The notes: generated by a model not told the origin, from the sequence alone. 64,000 bases of DNA from Bradyrhizobium sp. 4 (GCF_023100905.1 NZ_CP064686.1:6634001-6698000), one strand, 5' to 3'; positions 6,764-14,938 are shown, numbered from the stretch's first letter. Made by a program: numbers and translations.

Positions 6764-7126
6764 TCAGCCTTCGCTGGCTTTCTTCTTCTTGGCCGGCTTG
6801 GTGCTCTTCTTCGCCGTCCGGGCTGAGCTCTTGGGCGCGATGCTGGTCGGCTTGCCGGCGCGGGGCGCCGCCGCCATGCCCGGCTCCGGTCCCGGCCGGA
6901 AGAAGGCCCGGCACTGCGGCGAGAGCTGCGACTTCTTCTGGATCATGCAGGCGGTGATGGCGTCGACGTTCGGAACAAAGTCGCCGCACAGCCGCATCGC
7001 ATCGGGCGTGCAGGCCTGCTGCTCCTCCTGGGAGTAGGCAAAGCCTTCACCCGGGTGGATCAGGACGGCCAGGGCCATCCCCGTGATCGCGGCAGCGAAA
7101 GATTTCTTGAAACGGAACGCCGGCAT
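6764..7126 (-). CDS. Secreted Cys-rich protein with basic tail
   Basis: The 120-aa product has a signal peptide (hydrophobic residues about 10-30, cleavage near GFA-YS), a four-cysteine module (ACTPDAMRLCGDFVPN... then ITACMIQKK...SPQC, about residues 38-74) and a Lys/Ala/Pro-rich tail ending KPAKKKKASEG. The spacing CxxDxxxxC...CxxxxxxxLSxxC resembles Cys-rich (GLG1-like) repeats common in Bradyrhizobium exported proteins. The start follows a GGGGGG run 4 bases upstream; longer readings to base 7567 run through non-coding-looking sequence. Function unknown; the basic tail could bind nucleic acid or cell surface polymers. Confidence 0.72.
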   Translation of the reverse strand: MPAFRFKKSFAAAITGMALAVLIHPGEGFAYSQEEQQACTPDAMRLCGDFVPNVDAITACMIQKKSQLSPQCRAFFRPGPEPGMAAAPRAGKPTSIAPKSSARTAKKSTKPAKKKKASEG

Positions 7127-7448
7127 CGATCCCCCCAAATGTCGAGTCGGAGACGATAGTGGGTGAACGGGGGTTCGTTGGCAACCGAGGCGAGATGCGA
7201 AAGCCGGGACGTGTGCGGTCTCGGCAACAGGGCCCCCTAAAACAAAAACCGCGAAAACAACCCCATGCACAGTAGCCAAGTCCATGTTGGAATTGAACTT
7301 TGCGGATCGCGATTTGCGGATTTTACGAAATGAAGTTTGACTCGTCGGGCAAAACAGGGGCATCATGCCATCGTCACAGAACGTGCGTGGGGTGGTCGGC
7401 TTGTCTCCTGCGCTGGTCGAAAGCGTGAGCGGGAGCGGAGACGATTGC
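7127..7448. other. Intergenic region between divergent genes
   Basis: This 322-bp gap separates the Cys-rich protein from the CoA-transferase operon and must hold both promoters. An in-frame ATG at 7365 could extend the CoA-transferase by 28 residues but lacks the family N-terminus. I see no RNA gene or clear palindrome. Confidence 0.4.
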
Positions 7449-8615
7449 ATGGAGCGAAATGAGGCGGAGCTGCCGCTGTCGGGGGTGACGGTGGTCTCGC
7501 TCGAGCAGGCGATCGCGGCTCCTCTTGCCAGCCGGCATCTTGCGGACTGGGGCGCGCGCGTCATCAAGATCGAGCGGCCCGGCGATGGCGATTTCTGCCG
7601 CGACTACGATCACGTGATGAACGGGATGTCGAGCCAGTTCGTCTGGACCAACAGGTCGAAGGAGAGCCTCGCCATCGACATCAAGAGTCCTGAGGGCCAG
7701 GAGGTGCTCGAGGCCCTGCTGCCGCAGGCCGACGTCTTCATCCAGAACCTGGCGCCCGGCGCGGCGGAGCGGCTCGGCCTCGATGCTGCATCGCTGCTGC
7801 GAAAGTTTCCCCGCATCATTGCCTGCGACGTTTCGGGCTATGGCGCGGGCGGGCCCTACAGCAACAAGAAGGCCTACGATCTCCTGGTGCAGTGCGAGGC
7901 CGGCGTGCTCGCCATCAACGGCACCGAGGCGGAGCCCGCCAAGGTCGGGCTTTCGGTGGTCGATATCGCCACCGGCATGTACATCCTCAACGGCGTGCTG
8001 ATGGCGCTATATCGCCGCGAACGCACCGGCAAGGGCACCGCGTTCCAGGCCTCGCTGTTCGATTCTATCACGGACTGGATGAGCTATCCCGCCTTCTACA
8101 CGGAGAGTACGGGCCGGCCGCTGCCGCGCACCGGGGCAAGGCATGCAACGATAGCGCCGTATGGCCCGTTCCGCGTCGGCGACGGCAACACCATCTTCTT
8201 CGGCATCCAGAACGACCGGGAATGGCGATCGCTGTGCGCGATCGTGCTTGGCGACGCGGCCTTTGCTGACCATCCCCGCTTCCGCACCAATCCGCTGCGC
8301 ATGCAGAACAGGGACGATCTGCAGGTCCATATCGAGCAGCGTTTTGCGGCGATGACCAGTGACGAGGTGCTGCGGCTGCTCGACGAGGCCTCGATCGCCA
8401 ACGCGCATCTGAATTCGGTCGAGGCGTTCCTGGCGCACGAACAACTCCGCTCCCGTGACCGGGTGCAAACGGTTGGCTCTCCGTGCGGCCCGGTGATGAG
8501 CTTCCTGCCGGCTCTCACCATTCCCGGCCTGTCGCCCCGGATGGATCCGGTGCCCGACGTCGGGCAGCACAACCAATCCATCCTCAGCGAACTCGGTCTC
8601 GCAAAGGAGACATGA
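7449..8615 (+). CDS. CaiB/BaiF family (class III) CoA-transferase
   Basis: The 388-aa protein transfers CoA from an acyl-CoA donor to a carboxylic acid. Family features are the N-terminal LPLSGVTVVSLEQAIAAPLA, the ADWGARVIKIERPGDGDFCRD block with the catalytic aspartate region near residues 150-170 (ACDVSGYGAGGPY, AYDLLVQ), and a C-terminal HNQSILSELG. The ATG with GGAG 8 bases upstream gives the usual N-terminus. The stop overlaps the start of the CitE-type lyase (ATGA), and an AEC transporter follows, so the three act together on an imported acid. A CoA-transferase plus lyase pair recalls citramalate or malate activation and cleavage; the actual substrate is inferred. Confidence 0.88.
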   Translation: MERNEAELPLSGVTVVSLEQAIAAPLASRHLADWGARVIKIERPGDGDFCRDYDHVMNGMSSQFVWTNRSKESLAIDIKSPEGQEVLEALLPQADVFIQNLAPGAAERLGLDAASLLRKFPRIIACDVSGYGAGGPYSNKKAYDLLVQCEAGVLAINGTEAEPAKVGLSVVDIATGMYILNGVLMALYRRERTGKGTAFQASLFDSITDWMSYPAFYTESTGRPLPRTGARHATIAPYGPFRVGDGNTIFFGIQNDREWRSLCAIVLGDAAFADHPRFRTNPLRMQNRDDLQVHIEQRFAAMTSDEVLRLLDEASIANAHLNSVEAFLAHEQLRSRDRVQTVGSPCGPVMSFLPALTIPGLSPRMDPVPDVGQHNQSILSELGLAKET

Positions 8616-9541
8616 CGATGGCCCCTCAGCGGCCGACGCGGGTCTATCTGGCCGTTCCCGCGCATCGCTCCCGTCTCGTCGCCAAGGCTGCTGCCTCGGC
8701 CGCAGACGCGGTGTTCATGGACCTCGAGGACGCGGTGCCGCCGTCGGAGAAAAACGTGGCATTGGAAGAAGCTGCGCGGGCGCTGTCCTCGCTGGACTGG
8801 GGCAACAAGGTCGTCGCGGTCAGGCTCAACGCCGTCGATAGCCCCTTCATCGCGCAGGAAATCCGCAAGCTCGCTGCGCTGCCCAGGCTGGATTCTGTGA
8901 TCGTGCCGAAGGCGGAGCGGGCGAGCGACATCGCCGCCATTGCCGATCAGCTGCGCGCGGCCGCGCCGGGTCGCTCTTCTCCCGTCGGGCTCGAACTGCT
9001 GATCGAGACCGCGCTGGGCCTCGTCAATGTCGACGCGCTCGCCGCCGCGCACCAAAGTGTCGGCGCGCTTCATCTCGGCGTCGGCGATTTCGCCGCCTCG
9101 ATCGGCGCCCGCTCCTCCGAAATCGGCGCGTCGCCGGACGGCTATCGGCACGTCGGCTCCGCCCAGAGCGGCTATGCCTCCGCTCCGCTCGATCTGTTCG
9201 CCTATCCGATGATGCGCCTGCTGGTGGCCGCGCGCGCGTTCGGCCTGCGCGCGATCGACGGCCCGTGCGGCGCGTTCCGGGATGCCCAACTGACGGAAAG
9301 CAGCGCGCTCAAGGCGGCCGCGATGGGTTTTGACGGCAAGCAGGTGATCCATCCCGACCAGATCGAACCGACGCTGCGGGCGTTCGTCCCGTCGGAGACC
9401 GAACTCGCGCACGCGCGGCGGGTGGTCGAGGCCATGGAGCAGGCCGAGGCGCAGGGCCAGGGCGCGGTGACGCTCGATGGCAAGATGATCGACTATGCCA
9501 ACGTGCGGATGGCGCGCCGGATCATCGAGATGGGGTCGTAG
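8612..9541 (+). CDS. HpcH/HpaI aldolase, CitE / malyl-CoA lyase-like
   Basis: The 309-aa TIM-barrel protein has the CitE-family N-terminus TRVYLAVPAHRSRLVAKA, the acidic metal-site segment FMDLEDAVPPSEK (about residues 36-48), VGLELLIETALGLVN with the conserved Glu/Arg region, and GFDGKQVIHPDQIEP (about 245-259). Such enzymes cleave citryl-, malyl- or citramalyl-CoA to acetyl-CoA and a keto acid. The ATG overlaps the CoA-transferase stop by 4 bases, with AAGGAG upstream, which indicates translational coupling. No acyltransferase domain or citrate lyase alpha/gamma subunits are nearby, so a CoA-ester lyase is more likely than true citrate lyase. Confidence 0.87.
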   Translation: MTMAPQRPTRVYLAVPAHRSRLVAKAAASAADAVFMDLEDAVPPSEKNVALEEAARALSSLDWGNKVVAVRLNAVDSPFIAQEIRKLAALPRLDSVIVPKAERASDIAAIADQLRAAAPGRSSPVGLELLIETALGLVNVDALAAAHQSVGALHLGVGDFAASIGARSSEIGASPDGYRHVGSAQSGYASAPLDLFAYPMMRLLVAARAFGLRAIDGPCGAFRDAQLTESSALKAAAMGFDGKQVIHPDQIEPTLRAFVPSETELAHARRVVEAMEQAEAQGQGAVTLDGKMIDYANVRMARRIIEMGS

Positions 9542-9547
9542 CGGCGC

Positions 9548-10486
9548 ATGGCCACCGTGCTGATCGTCGCGCCGGTATTCGCGCTGATCGCGGCCGGCTA
9601 TGCCGCGGTGCTGTTTCGCTTCGTCTCCGAGAGCGCGCACAAGGGCATCTCCGAATTCGCCTTCAGCATCGCCATTCCGGCGCTGCTGTTCCGCACCATC
9701 GTCGTGTCGGAATTCCCCGATGTCAGTCCCTACAGGATGTGGGGCGCCTATTACGGCGCGCTCGCGCTGACCTGGATCGCGGCGCTGGCGCTGTCGGCCG
9801 TGCTGCGCGCGCGGCGCGAAGACCGCGAGGACGGCGTCGTGTTCGCAATCGGCTCGGTCTACGGCAACATCGTGATGCTCGGCATTCCGCTGACGCTCTC
9901 GGCGCTGGGCAACGAGGCGGCGGGGCCGATGGCGCTGATCCTGTCGGTGAACACGCCGCTGCTCTGGCTCTGCGGCATCCTGCAAATGGAGCTTGTCAGC
10001 CGCAAGCAAGCCGGCTCGCCTCTGGCGGTGATCCGTCCCGTGCTAGCGGATCTCGCGCGCAATCCGCTGATGCTGGGGATCGGTTTTGGCGTCGTCTGGC
10101 GTTTTACCGGCCTCGGTCTCAATCCCGTCGTCGACCGGACCATCGAGCTGCTGGCGCAGGCGGGATCGCCAGCGGCGCTGATCGCGCTCGGCATCAATCT
10201 GTTCCGGTTCGAGGTGAAGGGCGAGATGGTGAGCGTCGTGGTGATGAGCGCGCTCAAACTGCTGGCGATGCCGGCGGCCGCGTTCGTGCTGGCAAAGCTG
10301 CTGGACCTTCCGCCGGTCGCGGCCGGCGTGATCGTGCTGTTCGCGGCGATGCCGACCGGCGCCAACGCCTACATCTTTGCGGCGCAATACAAGCGGTTGG
10401 TGAACCCGGTGTCGGGCGCGGTGGCGCTGGGGACGCTGCTGGCGGCGGTGACCCTGCCGGTGGTGGTGTGGGTGGTGACGAGGTGA
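9548..10486 (+). CDS. AEC family (auxin efflux carrier-type) transporter
   Basis: This 312-aa integral membrane protein shows about ten hydrophobic segments in the two-times-five arrangement of AEC transporters, starting MATVLIVAPVFALIAAGYAAV and ending PVVVWVVTR, with a conserved FAAMPTGANAYIFA in the second half. Bacterial members include malonate and malate carriers (MdcF, MleP). It starts 6 bases after the lyase gene and completes a transporter / CoA-transferase / lyase operon. Direction and substrate are unknown; uptake of the acid used by its neighbours is inferred. Confidence 0.87.
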   Translation: MATVLIVAPVFALIAAGYAAVLFRFVSESAHKGISEFAFSIAIPALLFRTIVVSEFPDVSPYRMWGAYYGALALTWIAALALSAVLRARREDREDGVVFAIGSVYGNIVMLGIPLTLSALGNEAAGPMALILSVNTPLLWLCGILQMELVSRKQAGSPLAVIRPVLADLARNPLMLGIGFGVVWRFTGLGLNPVVDRTIELLAQAGSPAALIALGINLFRFEVKGEMVSVVVMSALKLLAMPAAAFVLAKLLDLPPVAAGVIVLFAAMPTGANAYIFAAQYKRLVNPVSGAVALGTLLAAVTLPVVVWVVTR

Positions 10487-10532
10487 GGCGTCAGAGGCTT
10501 GGAGCGCGCCGCACCACCTCCCGAATATCCAA

Positions 10533-10607
10533 TCAGCGCAGGCCCACGAACGAGAGCACCGCACCAATCACGACGACGAGTCCGACCAGATAGATAATTC
10601 CGTTCAT
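10533..10607 (-). CDS. 24-aa hydrophobic peptide
   Basis: ATG with GAGGAG 7 bases upstream opens a 24-codon ORF, MNGIIYLVGLVVVIGAVLSF then VGLR and TGA. It is one transmembrane helix with almost nothing outside the membrane. Similar peptides of this form are familiar in Bradyrhizobium genomes, which supports it being a real gene rather than chance. No role is known; it may be a membrane micro-protein that modulates a larger complex. Confidence 0.65.
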   Translation of the reverse strand: MNGIIYLVGLVVVIGAVLSFVGLR

Positions 10608-10774
10608 GTCTTGGCTCCTCAGCGTTGTCAGCCCTGCCGCAGGTACAAACACTCCAGGTCATGAAAAGGTTCGGCCTTGCGATGCCGATTTCTCCTGAAA
10701 TGGGGAAACGAAAGCGACCGATCCTGCGTCGTGGCGTGCTGAGCCCTCGCCCCCATCCTGACTGCCTGAAAGAG

Positions 10775-11449
10775 CTATTGAACGCGCTGACCCGCGCGCC
10801 AGGCCATCTCCCAGAAGTCGGCCTCGAGTCGGGTGGCTTCCTTGAAGATCGCCATCAGCTCTGCCTCGCGCGCCGGCGTGGCGTAGAGATCGGCGAGATG
10901 CTCCATGTGCGCCCGCGCTCTGGCTGCGACCTCCTGGTACGGCGCGCCGGCGTACTCGGCGATCCAAACGCGGTAGGCGTTCGTCGCAGCGTCCGCGAGG
11001 GGGAGCGAGGCGAGCCGCGTTGCGATCTCCGCATACCCGATCACGCAGGGGGCAAGCGCCACCTTGAGGGCCAGCAGGTCGCCGCGCATTCCCGCGTCGA
11101 GCACGTAGCGTGTATAGGCCAGCATCTCGGCCGCCGGAGGGGCCTGTTCAAGGTCGGCCGGCGACAGACCCCAATCGGCACAGAGCTTCACATGCAGGTT
11201 CATCTCGACATCGAGGATGGCCGAAAGGCCGGCGGCTGCCTCACGCATGTCGGCAAGCCTGGGCGACTTGTAGACCGCGAGCGCGTAGGCGCGCGCAAAC
11301 TCGATGAGGAACAAATAGTCCTGAACGAGGTAGTGACGAAACGCAGCTTCGGGGAGCGAGCCGTCCGCCAATCCATTCGTGAAGGGATGCTCGGTGTAAG
11401 CCCGCCACTCAACGGATGCTGCTGTCTTGAGACGCTCGAAGAAACTCAC
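10775..11449 (-). CDS. tenA: TenA/THI-4 family protein (aminopyrimidine aminohydrolase-like)
   Basis: The 224-aa all-helical product starts at a GTG (SFFERLKTAASVEWRAYTEHPF) and has TenA landmarks: HYLVQDYLFL (about residue 39), the catalytic-cysteine segment ALAPCVIGYAEI (about 133-144) and the C-terminal LEADFWEMAW with the conserved glutamate. TenA hydrolyses aminopyrimidines to salvage the pyrimidine half of thiamine; some members degrade thiamine. No other thiamine genes are adjacent. The ribosome site is weak. It marks one edge of the lower-GC nuclease cassette. Confidence 0.85.
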   Translation of the reverse strand: MSFFERLKTAASVEWRAYTEHPFTNGLADGSLPEAAFRHYLVQDYLFLIEFARAYALAVYKSPRLADMREAAAGLSAILDVEMNLHVKLCADWGLSPADLEQAPPAAEMLAYTRYVLDAGMRGDLLALKVALAPCVIGYAEIATRLASLPLADAATNAYRVWIAEYAGAPYQEVAARARAHMEHLADLYATPAREAELMAIFKEATRLEADFWEMAWRAGQRVQ

Positions 11450-11693
11450 GATCTTTTTCGCCTGGCTTGCTCGTCCATGAACGCCTTTGGTTCGCTACCG
11501 ATAGCGCATTGCGATCCGGGGGGCTACGGTGACAGCGGACAAAACTGGCTTTGAGCAGCGTTGCGGATAGGGCACTCTCCGCGTCGGGAGTTTTGTGTCA
11601 CCGTAATTCGAGAGTGAGGTAGCGTGCGCGTGTCTGCGGCGCGCTCAACATGCTGCACAAGTGCGTAGGCGGTGTTTGAGCGAAAACATTACT

Positions 11694-12050
11694 TCAGTCA
11701 GCTCCCTCCTCTTGCCCCCTCACCAACCCCAAGAGCCGGCGGAACTCCTCATCTTTCGAGTCGCTTTTCCAAAAGTTGATGAATTGGCAAACTACTTGGA
11801 GGTTTCCTGCCTCGTAGTGACCGTCGCTGTCGATCCGATCCAGCGATGGCAGGAGGTTCTTGTCTGCACTAGGATTGACAAATTCAAACGGGATTCCGGT
11901 TAAAGCGCAACAGTTACCCTGTAGATCAAGCAACGATGCGATAAGCCTCTCTAATTCAGTCGCAGTCATCCGCAATTCTTTGTTCTTCAAAATTCGTTGG
12001 ACACTTTGTCCGTTGGCATTCCTAACCGTATTCTCGACGGACAGGCGCAT
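11694..12050 (-). CDS. HNH endonuclease domain, probable C-terminal part split off by an amber codon
   Basis: Read from its first ATG this is 118 aa with an HNH-like core: GNCCALTGIPF (Cys47, Cys48), then LPSLDRIDSDGHYEAGNLQ (about 67-85) and VVCQFINFWKSD. The reading frame is open for a further 23 codons upstream of that ATG, back to the TAG that ends the preceding gene, and is the same frame. The two therefore look like one protein of about 497 aa interrupted by a single TAG. No good ribosome site precedes the ATG. If expressed, it would need read-through, re-initiation or a non-ATG start. Family: HNH endonucleases with an N-terminal domain, often restriction-like; activity is inferred. Confidence 0.7.
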   Translation of the reverse strand: MRLSVENTVRNANGQSVQRILKNKELRMTATELERLIASLLDLQGNCCALTGIPFEFVNPSADKNLLPSLDRIDSDGHYEAGNLQVVCQFINFWKSDSKDEEFRRLLGLVRGQEEGAD

Positions 12051-12119
12051 TTCGATAATGGACTTCTCGCGTCCGCCAAGGATGCGCCCATCGTCTCTGG
12101 CGCCTGCCGCTTTGGCGAT

Positions 12120-13187
12120 CTAACCTTCCGATTCACGCTTTAGCAGCGTCGAAAAAACCCAGCAGAAGGTGTGCGCGTCAATAAGGCGGATATCCTTTAG
12201 GCCGGCGTCCCCCTCAATATGCGGCCGCAACGAGGCTAGTATCCGGTTGTACGTGGAATAGTTCTCCCAGCCACATTGGAGTATGGTCGAAAAGTATATA
12301 TTGAGTGCTCGAAATGCGCGGTCGAAACCGGTTGGCTGAATCGGCATGAATTGATTCATGTCCTTAAGAAAGAACAGATAGGCCAACAACGGATACTTGC
12401 GAGCAGTCAGATCGCTCAGCCGGTCAAATGTTGCGCCTTCATCAGCATCACCCCGATAGAGTCCAAAAAGTAGACCTTCGATGTCACGACGAAGCTTCGG
12501 TTTCGCTCGCGCTTCCAACAACTCCCGATGGTCGCGGTTGGCATGACCGTAGCGATTTTGCCAGAATACAAGATTATTCGTAAGTTTGCGGCTACTGTCC
12601 TGTATCTCGATAGCCTCGATCGTACGCTCCAAGATCGCGCCTGAGCCGATACTCTCTTCCGTCCATTCCCCTGCTCGAAGCAATCCGAGTGCATGATCGC
12701 GCAGACGCGGCTTATAACCTTCCCAGACCGCAACAAGCCCTTCGTCAAACCCCTTGAATGGATGACCGGACTTTGTCGTAACGAGTCGCTGGAAACGTGC
12801 GAACGCTTCGCTGAAGGCAGACGGGTCAATGTCAGCGGTCATAGTCGGCCGAGGAGCGTTTCCTGAACCGGCATACCAATCAAGAAACCTGTCCAAAGCG
12901 CCGGGGCTATCGACTTCGACACGCAGCGTGGAGGGCGACCGAAGCCGTAGAAGCGGCCCGTTGATGTTGGAGTTTCCGTTTGAAAGATTATCCATCAGGC
13001 GTACACCATCGAGCCTCGGTGGCGCCGGCGGCTCGAACCAAATACGTGTCTCGCTGGCCTCGCGATGAAGGGCCAGAACCTTCCCCGCTGGCGTCGAGAA
13101 GCCGATCACATAGTCGGTAGGCGGCTTAGCAGGCTCACCTAGCCGCGACCTAAGAGTTGTCTCAGCGTCTGTAATTGCGAGAGGCAT
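12120..13187 (-). CDS. N-terminal part of a putative HNH nuclease (possible pseudogene by in-frame TAG)
   Basis: The 355-aa product has no function I can name. It ends with FDRAFRALNIYFSTILQCGW, ENYSTYNRIL and RLIDAHTFCWVF; as I recall, segments of this kind precede the HNH domain in full-length homologues. The start is good (GGAG 7 bases before ATG). It stops at a TAG after LLKRESEG, and the same frame continues into the HNH domain with no further stop, which suggests a recent nonsense mutation or a regulated read-through. It lies between the PD-(D/E)XK gene and tenA in sequence of lower GC than its surroundings. A truncated protein without nuclease domain may still be made. Confidence 0.68.
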   Translation of the reverse strand: MPLAITDAETTLRSRLGEPAKPPTDYVIGFSTPAGKVLALHREASETRIWFEPPAPPRLDGVRLMDNLSNGNSNINGPLLRLRSPSTLRVEVDSPGALDRFLDWYAGSGNAPRPTMTADIDPSAFSEAFARFQRLVTTKSGHPFKGFDEGLVAVWEGYKPRLRDHALGLLRAGEWTEESIGSGAILERTIEAIEIQDSSRKLTNNLVFWQNRYGHANRDHRELLEARAKPKLRRDIEGLLFGLYRGDADEGATFDRLSDLTARKYPLLAYLFFLKDMNQFMPIQPTGFDRAFRALNIYFSTILQCGWENYSTYNRILASLRPHIEGDAGLKDIRLIDAHTFCWVFSTLLKRESEG

Positions 13188-13287
13188 TCACAATCTCCAG
13201 CTTGCGATACCAGGCCGCCATCTCCATCGGCCTTCCATCCCCTGAGGCCCAAGACCATCTCTCATTACCGAGCTAGCAAGAGCATTA

Positions 13288-14721
13288 TTACTTTCGTTTG
13301 CTGGCTGAGAGTTTTGGCATAGCATCAATCACTACAATCTCAGACGCGCGTTCTCCGCGCTTAAGTCGCTCTTCTCTAATTTTTCTGATTTCATTGACCT
13401 TATTGCCTCCGTCTCCGTAGTCGATAACGACAAATACCGCGAAATCAGTTTGTGAAGCTGTTTTGTAAAATTCCAGCTGCTTTTCGTAACCGTGCACAAC
13501 GGTGCCGCCAGATCGCTTCATCTCAACCAAGACGCGCGCCTGATAGCCGCTTGAAAACTTGAAGTCGATGGGACCGCCACCCATGTTTGCTTCAGGTGAG
13601 ATGTCAACGTCGTTCGCTTTGCAAAAGCAATCTGCGATCGCGTAGTAGATGAGTTGAGAGGCCCTTTCTTTCTTTGGCTTCCCGTTCACCCACAATTCTT
13701 CCCAAAGATTACCAGCCTCAACGTGACGCTTAAACAGCTCAATGGTGTCATTGACCACACGCAATATCTCGTGTGCTCCAAGTTTGAGATTATAGGCCGC
13801 GGCCTGCTTAAGATCGGGAAGCCCGTTTGTGAGAATGTCTTTGAGCCGATAGTAGCCGAGCGCATCCAAGTTGGGGTCGTAGTTGCTTACGTTACCCTTT
13901 ACGGCTGCTAAGAAAAAATCAAAGTCGGCTGCTGATCCCAACGCCGCGCTGCGGAGTGCAGCTTTCCGTTCTGCGACAGTTGGCGCCGCAATGCCTCCCA
14001 AGAGTCGGTTCACACGTTCTCGGATGCGCGTATTTTCCATCGCTGCCCGCTCTATGTCCGACCAGTCATTCGCAATTGGCAAATCGCGCACGATGTCAGT
14101 CGGCACGAGAACAATGGGCACCTCCTTCCCTTTGGCATTCACATATTTTGGTAAGTTGTGAGTTGGACAAATATCAAACGAGAAGAGCGGCACCCCATGT
14201 GCTTGACAAAAAGTCTCTGTGATCTCCGCCAAGTCATCCATGATCACTGTAGTTGTCATATCGCTGATCGTATCAGGGCCGACGTCCTCCTCGAAGAAGC
14301 CCATCATGGAAATCATTTCCGGGTCGCTTGCGCCTAGTGTGATCACTTCCTTGCTCGTTCGGAGGATCGCTTCGCGAATTAGTTCAGGCCTCGAATTTCC
14401 TGATCGGCCAGTTCCGCCATAGCCAAGTCCGTTCTCTGGCGGCTCACTCAAATCAAGCTGCCGTCGAGCACCTTTCCATGCTGCATCACCTTCAGCCTTG
14501 GAGATTGCAAGCATGCGGACCAATATCTCGAAGTGCTTCCGAAATCGCTCGACTGCGGTTTTTGCGATAGCTTGGTTCGCGGATTTCTCTAAGAGCACCG
14601 GATCGATGAACAACGGTACGTCAACATCCACGAATGGATCGATGAGCCCGGCCGCCGCCAACGCTTGTGACTGAACGTTGAAGTAGGCTGAAAAGAGAGT
14701 GGGATTATGCACGCGAGCCAT
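13288..14721 (-). CDS. Putative PD-(D/E)XK nuclease, unknown family
   Basis: A 477-aa protein. The N-terminal three quarters (MARVHNPTLFSAYFNVQSQA...) are not recognised. The C-terminal part (about residues 340-450) carries a PD-(D/E)XK-type core: GGGPIDFKF (Asp386), then 13 residues on VLVEMKRS (Glu400, Lys402), and a following Gln415 in YEKQLEFYK, as in restriction-type nucleases. It is followed 100 bp later by the HNH gene on the same strand. Codon use and base composition are markedly less GC-rich than in flanking genes (one 60-base line counted 29 G/C), and tRNA-His lies just upstream, consistent with horizontal acquisition. The ribosome site is weak. Defence is the likely role, by inference. 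Confidence 0.72.
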   Translation of the reverse strand: MARVHNPTLFSAYFNVQSQALAAAGLIDPFVDVDVPLFIDPVLLEKSANQAIAKTAVERFRKHFEILVRMLAISKAEGDAAWKGARRQLDLSEPPENGLGYGGTGRSGNSRPELIREAILRTSKEVITLGASDPEMISMMGFFEEDVGPDTISDMTTTVIMDDLAEITETFCQAHGVPLFSFDICPTHNLPKYVNAKGKEVPIVLVPTDIVRDLPIANDWSDIERAAMENTRIRERVNRLLGGIAAPTVAERKAALRSAALGSAADFDFFLAAVKGNVSNYDPNLDALGYYRLKDILTNGLPDLKQAAAYNLKLGAHEILRVVNDTIELFKRHVEAGNLWEELWVNGKPKKERASQLIYYAIADCFCKANDVDISPEANMGGGPIDFKFSSGYQARVLVEMKRSGGTVVHGYEKQLEFYKTASQTDFAVFVVIDYGDGGNKVNEIRKIREERLKRGERASEIVVIDAMPKLSASKRK

Positions 14722-14861
14722 AATGATCGAACTCTAGCTCGCGTTGTGATTGAGTCCTAACGATACTTAGCGCTGATCCGCTCGCGAATGCACGTGTGCG
14801 CCGCAACCTAAATCTAGGCGAGGCGGATAGATCGGGCTCAGGCTTAACCTATTGGTTTTGT

Positions 14862-14938
14862 TGGTACAGTTGGGTGGGCTCGAACCACCGACCTCCTGTT
14901 CCACAGACAGGCGCTCTAACCAACTGAGCTACAACTGC
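14862..14938 (-). tRNA. tRNA-His (GTG anticodon)
   Basis: The minus strand folds as a complete 77-nt tRNA including an encoded CCA. The acceptor stem is GCAGTTG / CAACTGT (first pair G-U), the D arm contains AGCTCAGTTGG, the anticodon loop CTGTGGA gives GTG (His), and the T arm contains GGTTCGAGCCC. The base before position 1 is T, so G-1 is not encoded, and the discriminator is A73. This matches the unusual alphaproteobacterial tRNA-His type recognised by a divergent HisRS. The 3' end points toward the nuclease cassette, a usual integration side. Confidence 0.96.

Noticed and set aside
8096..10009. A 637-codon minus-strand ORF across the CoA-transferase / lyase / transporter operon
   Set aside because: It overlaps three convincing genes on the other strand, and its translation is Arg/His/Ala/Gly-rich without domains; a high-GC antisense artefact.
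11450..14861. Direct repeat of the tRNA-His 3' end as an attachment site
   Set aside because: I looked for copies of the 3' tRNA sequence between tenA and the HNH domain and found no convincing match; no integrase is present either.
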